NCBI GenBank assembly: GCA_035235625.1
Contig: CP141148.1
Coordinates: 11,155,001-11,219,000, forward strand
DNA: 64,000 nucleotides
Origin: Saururus chinensis
Lineage: Eukaryota; Streptophyta; Magnoliopsida; Piperales; Saururaceae
Direction of reading: 5' to 3'
Made by a program: the position numbers and the translations under genes. The notes under the pieces were generated by a model. That model saw nothing but the letters and a program-made list of their open reading frames with translations. It searched no databases and was not told the origin of the DNA. Position 1 is the stretch's first letter; each line of letters begins with the position of its first letter. Below, piece by piece: positions 11,617 through 23,652 of the stretch.

Positions 11617-12014
11617 TGATTTCGTCGCTCAGAATGACAAAATCAGCTTAATTTGATTTCGTCGTTTAGAACGACAAAATCAGTGTTGTTCCACGACCAA
11701 AGGCCAAAATTAGCCAAGTGTGGCAGTTTCGTCATTCAGAACAACGAAATCGGCTTAAGTTGATTTCATCGTTCTGAACGACGAAACTGGGTCCAGTAAT
11801 AAAAGGTTTCATCGTTTAGAATGATGAAATCGTATTAAAGCCAATTTCGTCGTTCTAAACAACGAAATCAATGTAAAAAATAAAAAAAAGCCACGTTGGC
11901 GCCAGCTGCTTGGCTGGCGCCTGTGTGGCAAAAACAAACACCACTTTGGGAAATATTTCCCAAAGTGGTATATTTTGGTAAATATTTTTTTTTTATTATT
12001 TTAATAAATTTCCC
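11617..12014 (-). repeat. MULE right terminal inverted repeat
   Basis: Inverted partner of 4991-5384. The perfect 28-bp palindrome is kept at 11941-11968, the GGCGCC hairpin at 11898-11921, and the gatttcgtcg hairpin series runs from 11618 to about 11870. Confidence 0.93.
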
Positions 12015-12023
12015 TTTTTTTTA
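12015..12023. repeat. MULE target-site duplication, right
   Basis: Exact copy of the nine bases at 4982-4990. Confidence 0.8.
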
Positions 12024-13361
12024 TCAATTTCTATAAATTTCTATAACTTTCTTTTAGAGTCAAGTCTCATTCTCCCAAGCGATGAAACTTTTTAATGGGA
12101 ACAAACTATCCTTTAGAGTCTAAGTCTCCCAAGCAAAGGGATTTTCATTGTTCACAACCTGGACTACTTCTAAATACCACTGATTAGCACAGTTTCTCAA
12201 AGTCTTCATATAATATTTGATTTTGCAATACGTTAAAACTGAAATTTTACTAATACTACAAGAGAAACAATATTGTACACAATTCTTTAAATATTGATCA
12301 CAAACCAATATAAATTATGCTATTCAAAATTACACTCTATCCACAATGTACTAACACGTAATTTTGTCATTGCAACAAGTGGTCCAGAGTGTGGTGTTTC
12401 TCACGAAGTTTCTCATGGGTCCATTCAAAATATTATGGACTACTGGTTACTGAGTCAAGCAAGAGTTGTTGATGTCAAGGAATGAGCAACCATTGCCGAG
12501 AAGTTGCGATATGAGAGTGACAAGAAACGACACTACAATTGGGGAAAAAGAAGCGCAGCTGGAACAAGTGGAAGCCAACAACAATTGAGAGAGAAAGTGC
12601 AAGGATAATTACATGAGACGACCATTCAAGAGAAGATGAGTAAGCAATATATGCTGAAATTGCTTTTCAGGAAGTCTAGTCAATTGGACTTGTCATTGTC
12701 TCCTCTCTATTCTCTCTCCCCCCCTCTCACGCCTGTCAAAGCGAGCCCTAGCTTTGAAGAGAGGGGAGAGATTATGGCAATTTACTTTTAATTTCTAGAA
12801 TTCTTTATTTGATATTATTTTTTGAAATTAATAAATATAATATAAAATAAATATATTAGCTACTCATACTAATATGTCTTGCTAATATATTGGGTATTAG
12901 TGATGCATATAAGTTTGTATCACTAATATATTAGGTATTGTGATGCATAGAAGTTTGTGTCACTAATAGAAAGGCAGCCACACATGTTTTTATGCATCAC
13001 TAATAGATTTTATTTTATTTTTATTATTTTTAAAATATAATAATAATTATAATTATAAAAATTAAAACTAAATTATCATGCTCTCTTCCCTCTCATCTTC
13101 TCAATTCTCCTCTGTCCTCTCTCTCTCTATTTCCTCTCTCTTTCCTTTATCTCTCTCCTCCTCTCTTTCTCACATGCATCGATGTGAGCCCTAGCTTTGA
13201 GGAGGAGATGGGGGAGGGTATTTGGATATAATTTGAATTTTTATTTGATATTATATTTTAAAATTAAAAAATAGAAAATAAAATAAAATAAATATATGCA
13301 TTGTTAATATACTGGGTGTTAGCGACACATATAAGTTTGCATCGCTAATCCATTATATTTT
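12024..13361. repeat. RLP-upstream unit, continuation beyond the MULE
   Basis: This continues the unit interrupted at 4990. The part 12062-12697 closely matches 13650-14330, 17520-17917, 20880-21490 and, in pieces, 41090-41330 and 42890-43380. The frames seen inside (for example 12294-12485) are not conserved as protein between copies. No gene is called. Confidence 0.7.
12698..13361. mobile_element. repeat with gcgacacat-type subterminal motifs, copy 1
   Basis: Two CT-rich blocks, each followed by gagccctagctttgaggag, alternate with AT-rich DNA carrying repeated attagtgacacat/atataagtttgtatcgctaat words in both orientations. The same block returns at 17918-18574 and, partly, at 20071-20555. 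The motif style resembles subterminal repeats of CACTA elements, but no CACTA ends or target duplication are visible, so the class is a guess. Confidence 0.4.
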
Positions 13362-16300
13362 ATGAACTTATGAAGTGGACTCTTAGCTAGACTAGAAGAA
13401 AATGCCATAGATTATGCTTATTCACGTTTGTAATTGCATCATATTGATCCATTCACACCCTTTGAGCCAAGAAGAGAGCCAAGGCTTCAGATGGAAGCTA
13501 GAGACACTCTTATCTAAACACAAACCAAGTCATCGGGTACGAGAACACATGGAATGGACTTCTAAATGCAGCCTCCCCAGTCATTGTCAGCGTTTAAGAA
13601 TGAGAACCTGTCTATTTTAGAAAGAAAATAGTGATGAGAACAAATAATCTTTTAAAGTCAAGTCTCCTAAGCCAAGGAATCTTAAATGGGAACAAACTGT
13701 CTTTTAGAGTCAAGTCTCCCAAGCGAAGGGATTTTCATTGTTCACAGCGGACGACCTAGACTACTTCTAAATACCATTAATTAGCACATTTTCTCAAAGT
13801 ATGCATATAATATCTGATTTTGCAGTACATGAAAACTGAAATTTAACTTATACTACAAGAGAAACCATATTGTGCACAATTCTTCAAATATTGATCACAA
13901 ACCAATATAAATTATTCGATTCAAAATTACACTCCATCCACAATGTACTAATAATCAGTGTTGTCATTGCCACAAGTGGTCGAGAGAGTGGTGTTTCTCA
14001 CGAAGTTTCTCATGGGTCTCTTCCCTACCATTCAAAATCTTGTGGACATGTGGTTATTGAGTCAAGCAAGAGTTGTTGATGTCAAGGAATGAATAACCAT
14101 TTCCAAGAAGTTGTAATATGAGAGTGACAAGAAACAACACTATAATTGGGGGGGAAAAGAAGCGCAACTGCAATCAAGTGACAGCCAACTACAATTGAAA
14201 GAGAAAGTGCTAAGGGTAATTATATGAGATGACCATTCAAGAGAAGATGAGTACGTGATATGTGCTGAAATTGCTTTTCAAGAAGTCTAGTCAATTGGAC
14301 GTTTTCCTTGTAATGAGTACAGTGGAGAGGTAGACCAATGTTTTAAAAACCAGCCCAACAATTGATCCGGATTGGTTGCCGGGCCGGGTTAATTGGGTTC
14401 AACCATGGGTCAACCCGAGTTGACCCATTTTCCTAAATATAAGCTTGAATATAAAGTTAGGTAACAAATTTGCATAAAATCATTGTAGCTCAATCGGAAA
14501 GATTAAGCATTGATATCACCAGAGACTTTCTTCTTGATTTCTGGAGGAATGGAGCAACGTAAAGTAGATAAATATTATATAAAAGATAATTATATTTCAA
14601 TGAATACAATGTATTGTCTTTGAAGGTACCAAGAGCTATAGCATATTCAAATTGTGCTACACTCATTCCACAAACACAATGGCTTTCTTACTCTTTCTTT
14701 TTTTATAATATGTCAATTTTGGTTCTAACTTGTTTTAAACACCAAAACCAATTTACCCTTCATATAAATAGAATATTTCCTTCAAAACAAAAGATAGGGA
14801 GAGTTGTTTTTCTTGAGATAAATGCTAGCTTAATCTAGAGTTAATTTGGATCTATTTTCTCTTGTGTGTCTCAAACTCTTTTATTCAAGTGATCTTTCTT
14901 ATTTATTTCTTTTCAAGCTATCCGGGATGGCTATGTTTGACAGAGACTAACACAAATAAAAATGAACAGAAAACTATCACGACCTATAAGGCACAACATT
15001 ATTACCTCATTTGCAAATAAAAAGCAAGGTGTACTAAGGGAGAACAATGGGAACACATAAACACACAAAGAACGAGGAAATGGAATAAATAGATATACGT
15101 GCTAATGAAGGATAAAGGGAAGAAACAGAGAATCGTATATAAATAATAAAATAATTAAATCTAAATCTCAATTCATCGTCTTAGAAATGATTGGAATAGA
15201 AAATGTATGTCATACGATTCACTTTTCTCTACTCAACATGTGCACAGTTTCATGTAGAATGAATCTACCTTTGCTAAAGAATGTCATCAAACATCACAAA
15301 TGCATTAGGCTTGTTATTGCTCGAGTCACAGTTTTGAAACTTTTTCATTATCAAAATTGTTAATTTGAGACCCAACTTATTCTGATTTTAAATGTATGAC
15401 ACAGATGTGTGTTTGGATCGCATGGATCTAGTTTTAAACCTTTGCTCATTTATTAGTATACTTAAATTATGGAAGAGTGCTGACAGTATCCCACATGAGT
15501 AAAGTTGTCGTTAGAATTAAATTATCATTTACACAAGAAATTAGGCCCATCACAATTCATAGGTTTTCCAAACTGAATATTGTAAATTTTCAGCATTCTT
15601 GGACATATTGTTTGTTTGTACACAATTGAAAGACAGCAATAAAGGACCAATCAATATGGACTAGTCAATCCATTCCACATTTCCTCGGTATGTCAAACCT
15701 ATCAATTCTGTAAGAAAATATAGCTCATTGCAAATTGAGATACTCATCAATGACAAAATTTTCTCCTTCAAAGCATTTCATCAAACAAAACAAAGACACG
15801 CATCTTTCAATATGTTTAACGAACCTTTTCTTGACTCTAACTATTAAAATGATAACCCCACGAAGCCTCCAACAAAAACAAAATTTTTACATCACCCTCA
15901 TTCCCCAATGAGGATAGTTGGATCTGCCAACTTCTAGAAACCAGGCGACCTCATTGGCGTTTTCTACACATCCCAGGGCCAGCTGATGAGGGGGAGAGAG
16001 AGAAACCTGATGGTGACTTCAATGCAGGTGCGGACCGCCGGAGGAACTAAGACCAGTGGATTGTTGACGGAGGAGCCAGACGAGGAAAGGAATAGGACAG
16101 AGCAAAGCAGCGACTGCCAGAGATAATCCCACTATATATATAAATTTAAGTTTTTTTTTATCTTCAGTCTTCTATATGAATATGATGTGTGGTATTATGT
16201 GTTTTTTTTTTTGTGTGTGGAGCTTTTGAATTTCACTGAGATTGAATGTCTGATTTGAGCTGTGAAAGAGATTGGCGGCCGGCCTCATTGGCATTGCGGA

Positions 16301-17263
16301 GGTACTTGGATTTTTTGTGTGGTGATCACACTAGGACTATTTTTATCATTTGTAGGTCATGTTTTATAGTGATGATCACTCTCACCCAGCATGGTACTGC
16401 AATGGCTCAATGATTATAAAATCCCTGTTGGTAGCAGCTGAAAGGATGTTGCATTTGAATTAAAGAGGGAAATGACAATTGGTTGATACATAGTAGCCAG
16501 AAGTGAAGATGGTTCACAAAAGTGGGGGGCTGTAGATGCTCTCAAATTGTTATTTTTATTATTTTTTACTTTTATTTATATTAATATTTTATTTAATTAC
16601 TACTTAATTTTTTATGTGTTGTAATTTATTTTGATAGAATATGTAATGGTGAAAAAAATAGTAATGAGAAATGGACTACCCAAGAGGATTGAACAATGCA
16701 TGATCTTTTAAGAACTAAAAAATAATGGGCTTAGAGTTGGAAATGCACAGGTATCTACTATGTGGCTAATTGTCTTGTAAAAGTTTACATAGAGGACTCG
16801 GGTTATAAAAATAAAAAACCCATGTTATGAATAGATTAAAAATGTGGAAAATTGTTTACAAAGATGGGATGAAAATGTTATCGAAGAGTAGAGTTGGGTG
16901 GGACTCGACTATCAGGAGAGTTACTCTTGAGGAGTATCAATAGAGTGAACTAATTGCGTTATGCTAGTTTTCTGTAGAATATTTATGTAAATATTTAGTC
17001 ATGGAATTATGCTACTAAGATGTGAATTTTTTATTTGGACGTAGGAAGATGTGGTTTTTAGTAAATATCAAGATATAAGATACTCATTGTTTGGACTTGG
17101 GTGTTTCTTCTTTTGCCAAATTTATAGACACGTCATTGATTCCTAATGATGAGGATGTGCAGGATAATTAGGCTCAATTAACTAGATAAAGGCATAGAGA
17201 AGACTCATCTTCACGTAGTCACAAGAGGATTAAAGAAGCAATGAAAGAAGATATAGATTTTAT
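13362..17263. repeat. RLP-upstream amplified unit 1
   Basis: It starts with the RLP-upstream sequence and extends about 3.9 kb. Most of 13362-15685 recurs at 20556-22855, and 16540-17040 at 22875-23390, at high identity. A block of about 860 bp (15690-16540) is present here but absent in the second copy. The unit ends at a tttatg junction where the next unit begins. Only short non-conserved frames occur (13414-13620, 13870-14079, 14614-14838), apart from the Myb/SANT remnant listed separately. Confidence 0.75.
16630..17263 (+). pseudogene. Myb/SANT-like remnant (PIF/Harbinger ORF1-like), copy 1
   Basis: In one frame the text reads NEKWTTQED, and further on KMWKIVYKDGMKMLSKS and VGWDSTIRRVTLEEY. 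This is the pattern of plant Myb/SANT-like DNA-binding proteins related to Harbinger ORF1 (WT..., W..., ml..SG.GWD...V). Stops and frame changes interrupt it and it is cut off at 17263 by the unit junction. A parallel copy lies at 22985-23644. Either a Harbinger accessory protein fossil or a related host gene is possible. Confidence 0.55.
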
Positions 17264-18574
17264 GAACTAATGATATGGACTCTTAGCTGGATTAGAAGAA
17301 AATGCCATAGACTATGCTTATTCACATGTATACTTTGAGCCAAGGCTTGAGCTGGAAGCTGGAGCCACTCTCTTATCTAGTCACACACCAAGTCATTGGG
17401 AATGGACTTTTAAATACGTCTTCCCCAGACATTCTCAGCGTGTAAGAATGAGAGCCCAAAAAATAATTTGTACGAATTGTGAAACCCAAAAAATAATTTG
17501 CCCAAATTGTAAAAATATCTTAGCACATTTTCTCAAAGTCTTCATATAATATGGAAAAAACTCAATGTACTAACAATTAGTTTTGTCATTGCAACAAGTG
17601 GCCCAGAGTGTGGTGTTTCTCACAAAGTTTCTCATGGGTCCATTCAAAATATTGTGGACTAGTGGTTACTGAGTCAAGCAAGAATTGTTGATGTCAAGGA
17701 ATGAGCAACTATTGCCGAGAAGTTGTGATATGAGAGTGACAAGAAACAACACTACAATTGGGGAAAAAGAAGCGCAGCTGCAACAAGTGGAAGCCAACTA
17801 CAATTGAGAAAGAAAGTGTAAGAATAATTACATAAGACGACCATTCAAGAGAAGACGAGTAAGTAATATATGCTGAAATTGCTTTTTAGGAAGTCTAGTC
17901 AATTGGACTTGTCATTGTCTCCTCTCTATTCTCTCTCCCCCCTCTCACGCATGTCAAAGTGAGCCCTAGCTTTGAGGAGAGGGGAGAAAGTATGGCAATT
18001 TAATTTTAATTTCTAGAATTTTTTATTTGATATTATTTCTTGAAATTAATAAATATAAAATAAAATAAATATATTAGCTACTCATACTAATATGTCTTGC
18101 TAATATATTGGGTATTAGTAATGCATATAAGTTTGTATCGCTTATATATTAGGTATTGTGATGCATAAAAGTTTGTGTCGCTAATAGAAAGGCAGCGACA
18201 CATGTTTTTATGCATCACTAATACATTATATTTTAGTTTTATTATTTTTAAAATATAATTATAATAATAAAAATTATAAAAATTAAAACTAAATTATCAT
18301 GCTCTCTTCGCTCTCCTCTTCTCAATTCTCCTATGTCCTCTCTCTCTCTCTCTATTTCCTCTATCTTTCCTTTATCTCTCTCCTCCTCTATCTCACATGC
18401 ATCGATATGAGCCCTAGCTTTGAGGAGGAGATGGGGGAGCGTATTTGGATATAATTTGAATTTTTATTTGATATTATATTTTAAAATTAAAAAATAGAAA
18501 ATAAAATAAAATAAATATATGCATTGTTAATATATTGGGTGTTAGCGACCCATATAAGTTTGCATCGCTAATCC
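17264..18574. repeat. RLP-upstream amplified unit 2 (short)
   Basis: 17264-17520 is very close to 4200-4480, including the duplicated aaaaaataattt words. It then jumps directly to the segment seen at 12185 and continues through another copy of the CT-rich repeat (17918-18574). No gene. Confidence 0.75.
17918..18574. mobile_element. repeat with gcgacacat-type motifs, copy 2
   Basis: Near-identical to 12698-13361, including both CT-rich blocks and the atgcattgttaatata stretch. Same uncertain class. Confidence 0.4.
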
Positions 18575-18645
18575 ATTATATTTTATGAACTTATGATATG
18601 GACTCTTAGCTAGACTAGAAGAAAATGTCATAGATTATGCTTAGT
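18575..18645. repeat. RLP-upstream unit 3, first ~70 bp only
   Basis: The start of the unit is recognisable (gacttatgatatggactctt to gattatgctta) and is then cut by the LTR-derived fragment. Confidence 0.6.
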
Positions 18646-20070
18646 AACCTGCATAGTAACCTGCTCCTGCAGTTTCCGGATGCGTGACATGTGTCGCGCA
18701 TCCGGCTTACACAGGGGCCTATTTAAGGAGAGGGAGGGAGGGGGGTTTGTGACGCCTCACCCTTTTCCTCCTCTCCTTTTCTTGAGACACGCCCGTTTTT
18801 ACACTTTAAACGTACATTTTTACTTCGTTTCTTATCCGATTCCGCCCAAAAACCGAACCTACCTAATTCGAGGGTGCCCGACGTCGTGAGAGGGTCCATT
18901 TTTTGAGATAACCCCTCTAAAAGGTTGAAATAACCCGAGGCAAGAGGTGGCCCTGTCTGCTGCACCCGAGCCAGACGAAGAGACCGTCCCGACGCTAGGG
19001 GAGGTTCTGCCCGCCTCACCCAAGCCGGATGAGGAAACTACTTCTGCGAAAGGGGAGGTGCCGCCCATAATTTTTAAGCCGACTGCAAACGTAGGCTTAA
19101 CGAGGGTAGGTGGTTTTAAGCTCTACTTATGTGCTACGACTAGGCGTATGTTTTATAATTTATTTATATTGAATATAATTTTAAAAATATACGATATTTA
19201 TTAGGGGCCGAGCGAACGCTAAGATAATAGCGTATCGTACACCCCTACGATGGAATTTATCGTGACTCGTGCTTTAATGACAATATTGTTTACGAACGAT
19301 TTGACTAGATTTTAAGGGTAGTTATTTGGTATAAAGCCCAAAAACTACGATCGGTTTTGAAGGGTAGTTATTTGGTATAAAGCCCAAAAGCTATCGGAGT
19401 TATGACTCCTAGGTACCGCCTATTATGGCATATGGCGCGCCCATGAAGTTGGATATCGTGGGAAGATCCTCTTCATTTTGATCCCGTCGCCCCACAAGCA
19501 TGGGTGTATGTCGCTCGAGTATCGGCGACATTCTGTTAACGATGATTTATCCGATTTTGATTTATTTATCGGATTCTGTGTACAAACGAATTATCCGAAT
19601 TTACCGGATTCTGCGAAGAACTATTTTGTCTAAGCAATGTGTTCGATTCTATTAGTCGATACTGTTGATTTGATTCAACATTGTATTATGAGAATATTTT
19701 ATGCATCTTTATTTATGCTTTACATTTTAGCATGTTAATAGATTTTAATTCTATCTGCTGAGTATAATCATACTCACCCACCCCTAGACGCCACAGGTTT
19801 GGTCGACAAAGATAATATTCCCGAGGATTGCTCATAGACTTCAAAGGACCTATGTTTTATCAAGTTATTTTATTATGTATTAATTTTGGTATGTGCGCGA
19901 CTTTGATTTTGTTGAGGCACGATAGGCCTTCTTCTGTAAAGTTTTTTTTTTGTATTTACCCAAATCAATGAATAGTTACTCTTCTGTGCACGATTGATCT
20001 TGGCCCGGTTATCACTACGAATTGCCGACGCTCCGACCTTTAAAATAATTTAAAAAGTTGGGGCATAACA
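18646..20070 (+). mobile_element. LTR fragment of a Ty3/gypsy-like retrotransposon
   Basis: It ends in TTGGGGCATAACA, the usual 3' LTR end style of many plant gypsy elements (ggggcgtgaca). Other LTR-like parts are a TATA-like box (tatttaagg, about 18722), the catactcacccacccc motif near 19770 and AT-rich U3/U5 style DNA. No primer-binding site or internal region follows, and the 5' end is missing, so it is a fossil fragment or truncated solo LTR. The small frames inside are not genes. Confidence 0.6.
19312..19402. repeat. 46-bp tandem duplication inside the LTR fragment
   Basis: The words gggtagttatttggtataa and agcccaaaa occur twice, 46 bp apart. Confidence 0.75.
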
Positions 20071-20555
20071 AATATATTGGGTATTAGTGACACATATAAG
20101 TTTGTATCGCTAATATATTAGGTATTGTGACACATATAAGTTTGTGTCACTAATAGAAAGTCTATTAGCGACACATGTTTTTATGCATCACTAATACATT
20201 ATATTTTATTTTTATTATTTTTAAAATATAATAATAATAAAAATTATAAAAATTAAAACTAAATTATCATGCTCTCTTTCCTCTCCTCTTCTCAATTCTC
20301 CTCTGTCCTCTCATTCTCTTTCTCTCTCCCTATTTCCTCTCTCTTTCCTTTATCTCTCTCCTCCTCTCTTTCTCACATGCATCGATGTGATCCCTAGCTT
20401 TGAGGAGGAGATGGGGGAGGGTATTTGAATATAATATAATTTTTTTGAATTTTTATTTGATATTATATTTTTAAATTTATAAATATAAAATAAAATAAAT
20501 ATATGCATTGTTAATATACTGGGTGTTAGTGACACATATAAGTTTGTGTCGCTAA
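20071..20555. mobile_element. repeat with gcgacacat-type motifs, copy 3 (5' part missing)
   Basis: It begins at aatatattgggtattag, directly after the LTR fragment, and continues as in 13305 and 18520. It lacks the first CT-rich block. Confidence 0.4.
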
Positions 20556-23500
20556 TCCATTATATTATATGAACTTATGATATGGTCTCTTAGCTAGACT
20601 AGAAGAAAATGCCATAGAACGTTTGTAATTGCATCATATTGATCCATTCACACCCTTTGAGCCAAGAAGAGAGCCAAGGCTTCAGCTGGAAGCTAGAGAC
20701 ACTCTTATCTAAACACAAACCAAGTCATCGGGTACGAGAACACATGGAACGGACTTCTAAATGCAGCCTCCCCGGTCATTGTCAACATGTAAGAATGAGA
20801 ACTTGTCTATTTTAGAAAGCAAATAGCGATGCGAACAAATAATCTTTTAAAGTCAAGTCTCCTAAGAGAAGGAATCTTAAATGGGAACAAACTATCTTTT
20901 AGAGTCAAGTCTCCCAAGCGAAGGGATTTTCATTGTTCACAGCGGACGACCTAGACTACTTCTAAATACCATTAATTAGCACATTTTCTCAAAGTATGCA
21001 TATAATATCTGATTTTGCAGTACATTAAAACTGAAATTTAACTTATACTACAAGAGAAACCATATTGTGCACAATTCTTCTAATATAGATCACAAACCAA
21101 TATAAATTACGCTATTCAAAATTACACTTCATCCACAATGTACTAATAATCAGTGTTGTCATTGCCACAAGTGGTCCAGAGCGTGGTGTTTCTCATGGGT
21201 CTCTTCCCTACCATTCAAAATCTTGTGGACCAGTGGTTACTGAGTCAAGCAAGAGTTGTTCATGTCAAGGAATGAGCAACCATTGCTGAGAAGTTGTAAT
21301 ATGAGAGTGACAAGAAACAACACTATAATTGGGGGGAAAAAGAAGCGCAACTGCAATCAAGTGGCGGCCAACTACAATTGAAAGAGAAAATGCTAAGGAT
21401 AATTATATGAGATGACCATTCAAGAGAAGATGAGTACGTGATATGTGCTGAAATTGCTTTTCAGGAAGTCTAGTTAATTGGACATTTTCCTTGTAATGAG
21501 TATAGTGGAGAGGTAGACCAATGTTTTAAAAACCAGCCCAACAATTGATCCGGATTGGTTGCCGGACCGGGTTAATTGGGTTCAACCATGGGTCAACCCG
21601 AGTTGACCTATTTTCCTAAATATAAGCTTGAATATAAAGTTAGGTAACAAATTTGCATAAAATTGTTGTAGCTCAATCGGAAAGATTAAGCATTGATATC
21701 ACCAGAGACTTTCTTCTTGATTTCTGGAGGAATGGAGCAACGTAAAGTAGATAAATATTATATAAAAGATTATTATATTTCAATGAATACAATGTATTGT
21801 CTTTGAAGGTACCAAGAGCAATAGCATATTCAAGTTGTGCTACACTCATTCCACAAACACAATGGCTTTCTTACTCTTTCTTTTTTTTTAATATGTCACT
21901 TTTGGTTCTAACTTGTTTTAAACACCAAAACCAATTTACCTTTCATATAAATAGAGTATTTCCTTCAAAAACGAAAGATAGGGAGAGTTGTTTTTATTGA
22001 GATAAATGCTAACTTAATCTAGAGTTAATTTGGATGTATTTTCTCTTGTGTGTCTCAAACTCTTTGATTCAAGTGATCTTTCTTATTTATTTCTTTTCAA
22101 GCTATCCGGGATGGCTATGTTTGACAGAGACTAACACAAATAAAAATGAACAAAAAACTATCACAGCCTATAAGGCACAACATTATTACTCCATTTGCAA
22201 ATAAAAAGCAAGGTCTGCTAAGGGAGAACAATGGGAACACATAAACACACAAAAGAACAAGGAAATGGAATAAATAGATATACGTGCTAATGAAGGATAA
22301 AGGGAAGAAACAGAGAATCGTATATAAATAATAAAATAATTAAATCTAAATCCCAATTCATCGTCTTAGAAATTATTGGAACAAAAAATGTATATGTCAT
22401 ATGATTCACTTTTATCTACTCAACATGTGCACAGTTTCATGTAGAATGAATCTACCTTTGCTAAAGAATGCCATCAAACATCACAAATGCATTAGGCCTG
22501 TTATTGCTCGAGTCACAGTTTTGAAAAGTTACTTTGAGACCCAACTTATTCTAATGTTAAATGTATGACACAGATGTGTGTTTGGATCACGTGGATCTAG
22601 TTTTAAACCTTTGCTCATTTATTAGTATACTGAAATCATGGAAGACTGCTGACAATATCCCACATGAGTAAAGTCTCCATTAGAAGTAAATTATCATTTG
22701 CACAAGAAATTAGGCCCATCACAATTCATAGGTTTTCCAAACTGGATATTGTAAATTTTCACATTCTTGGACATATTGTTTGTTTGGACACATTTGAAAG
22801 ACTACAATAAAGGACCAATCAATACAGACTAATCAATCTATTCCACATTTCCTCGGTATCCATTCTGCATTTCCTTGGTATTTTTATTATTTTTTAATTT
22901 TAGTTGTATTAATATTTTGTTTAATTACTACTTAATTTTTTATGTGTTGTAATTAATTTTTATAGAATAAGTAATGGTGAAAAAAATAGAAATGAGAAAT
23001 GGACTACCCAAGAGGATTGTACAATGCATGATCTTTTAAGAACTAAAAAATAATGGGCTTAGAGTTGGAAATGCACAGGTATCTACTATGTGGCTAACTG
23101 TCTTGTAAAAGTTTATAGAGAGGACTTGGGTTATAGAAACAAAAAACCTATGTTATCAATCAATTAAAAACGTGGAAAAAATTTACAAAGATGGGATGAA
23201 AATGTTATCAAAGAGTAGAGTTGGGTGGGACTCGACTATCCGGAGAGTTACTCTTGAGGAGTATCAGTAGAGTGAACTAATTGCTTTATGCTAGTTTTCT
23301 ATAGAATATTTATGTAAATATTTAGTCATGGAATTATGCTAGTAAGATGTGAATTTTTTATTTGGACGTAGGAAGATGTGGTTTTTTATTTAGAGAAGGC
23401 TGATCTTCACGTAGTCACAAGTGGATTAAAGGAGCAATTAAAGAAGATACAGATTTTATGTTTGTTGATGCATTGAGGTAGATGACATCTATTATGAAGT

Positions 23501-23644
23501 TGTTTCATGAAAGTTATCCCACATGTGCAGCCATGCAGGCTTTGCATGAGATACCTAATATGAATAAGAGAGAGAGAGATTTAGGGCACTGAAATTTCTC
23601 AAGCCACTTAAAGGAAAAGAAAACATCATTTTGTTAGATGTGGA
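20556..23644. repeat. RLP-upstream amplified unit 4
   Basis: Long near-copy of unit 1 (13362-17040) with the same order of landmarks: unit start, gaggtagaccaatgttttaaaaacc, the gtaccaagagcaatagc stretch and the Myb/SANT remnant. It lacks the ~860-bp block of unit 1 and is interrupted at its far end by a hAT-like insertion. The frame at 21797-22000 matches 14614-14838 but has a different end and no recognisable domain. Confidence 0.75.
22985..23644 (+). pseudogene. Myb/SANT-like remnant (PIF/Harbinger ORF1-like), copy 2
   Basis: Same broken reading as copy 1 (NEKWTTQED; ESYS region), but it continues further, through a stretch reading MTSIMKLFHESYPTCAAMQALHEIPNMNKRERDL. That looks like the C-terminal helical part of such proteins. 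It stops where the hAT-like element inserts at 23653; the sequence after 29472 may be its continuation. It is decayed by several stops. Confidence 0.5.
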
Positions 23645-23652
23645 AGGGGGAA
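23645..23652. repeat. hAT target-site duplication, left
   Basis: AGGGGGAA; the partner AGGGAGAA (29465-29472) matches at 7 of 8 positions. Confidence 0.6.

Larger units (their letters stand above)
4991..12014 (+). mobile_element. Mutator-like DNA transposon (MULE), 7.0 kb, structurally complete
   Basis: Long terminal inverted repeats of 394 and 398 bp begin with GGGAAA and are flanked by an exact 9-bp target duplication. Inside, both on the plus strand, are a transposase gene (6136-8982) and a plant mobile domain gene (9079-11365). Each has several in-frame stops, so the element is unlikely to be autonomous now, although the TIRs remain well matched (roughly 85-90 percent by eye). It inserted into the spacer upstream of RLP copy 1, splitting an RLP-upstream unit. 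Confidence 0.93.

Noticed and set aside
14486-14497. tagctcaatcgg, like a tRNA A box, possible SINE or tRNA
   Set aside because: No B box at the right distance, no cloverleaf, and it is simply part of a duplicated unit (also near 21669).
14614-14838. 74-codon frame starting MSLKVPRAIAYS, also at 21797
   Set aside because: Present in both copies only because the DNA is duplicated; the C-terminal ends differ by frame and no domain is visible.
16011-16120. GC-rich stretch with a possible coding look in unit 1
   Set aside because: No open frame longer than a few dozen codons and no recognisable motif.
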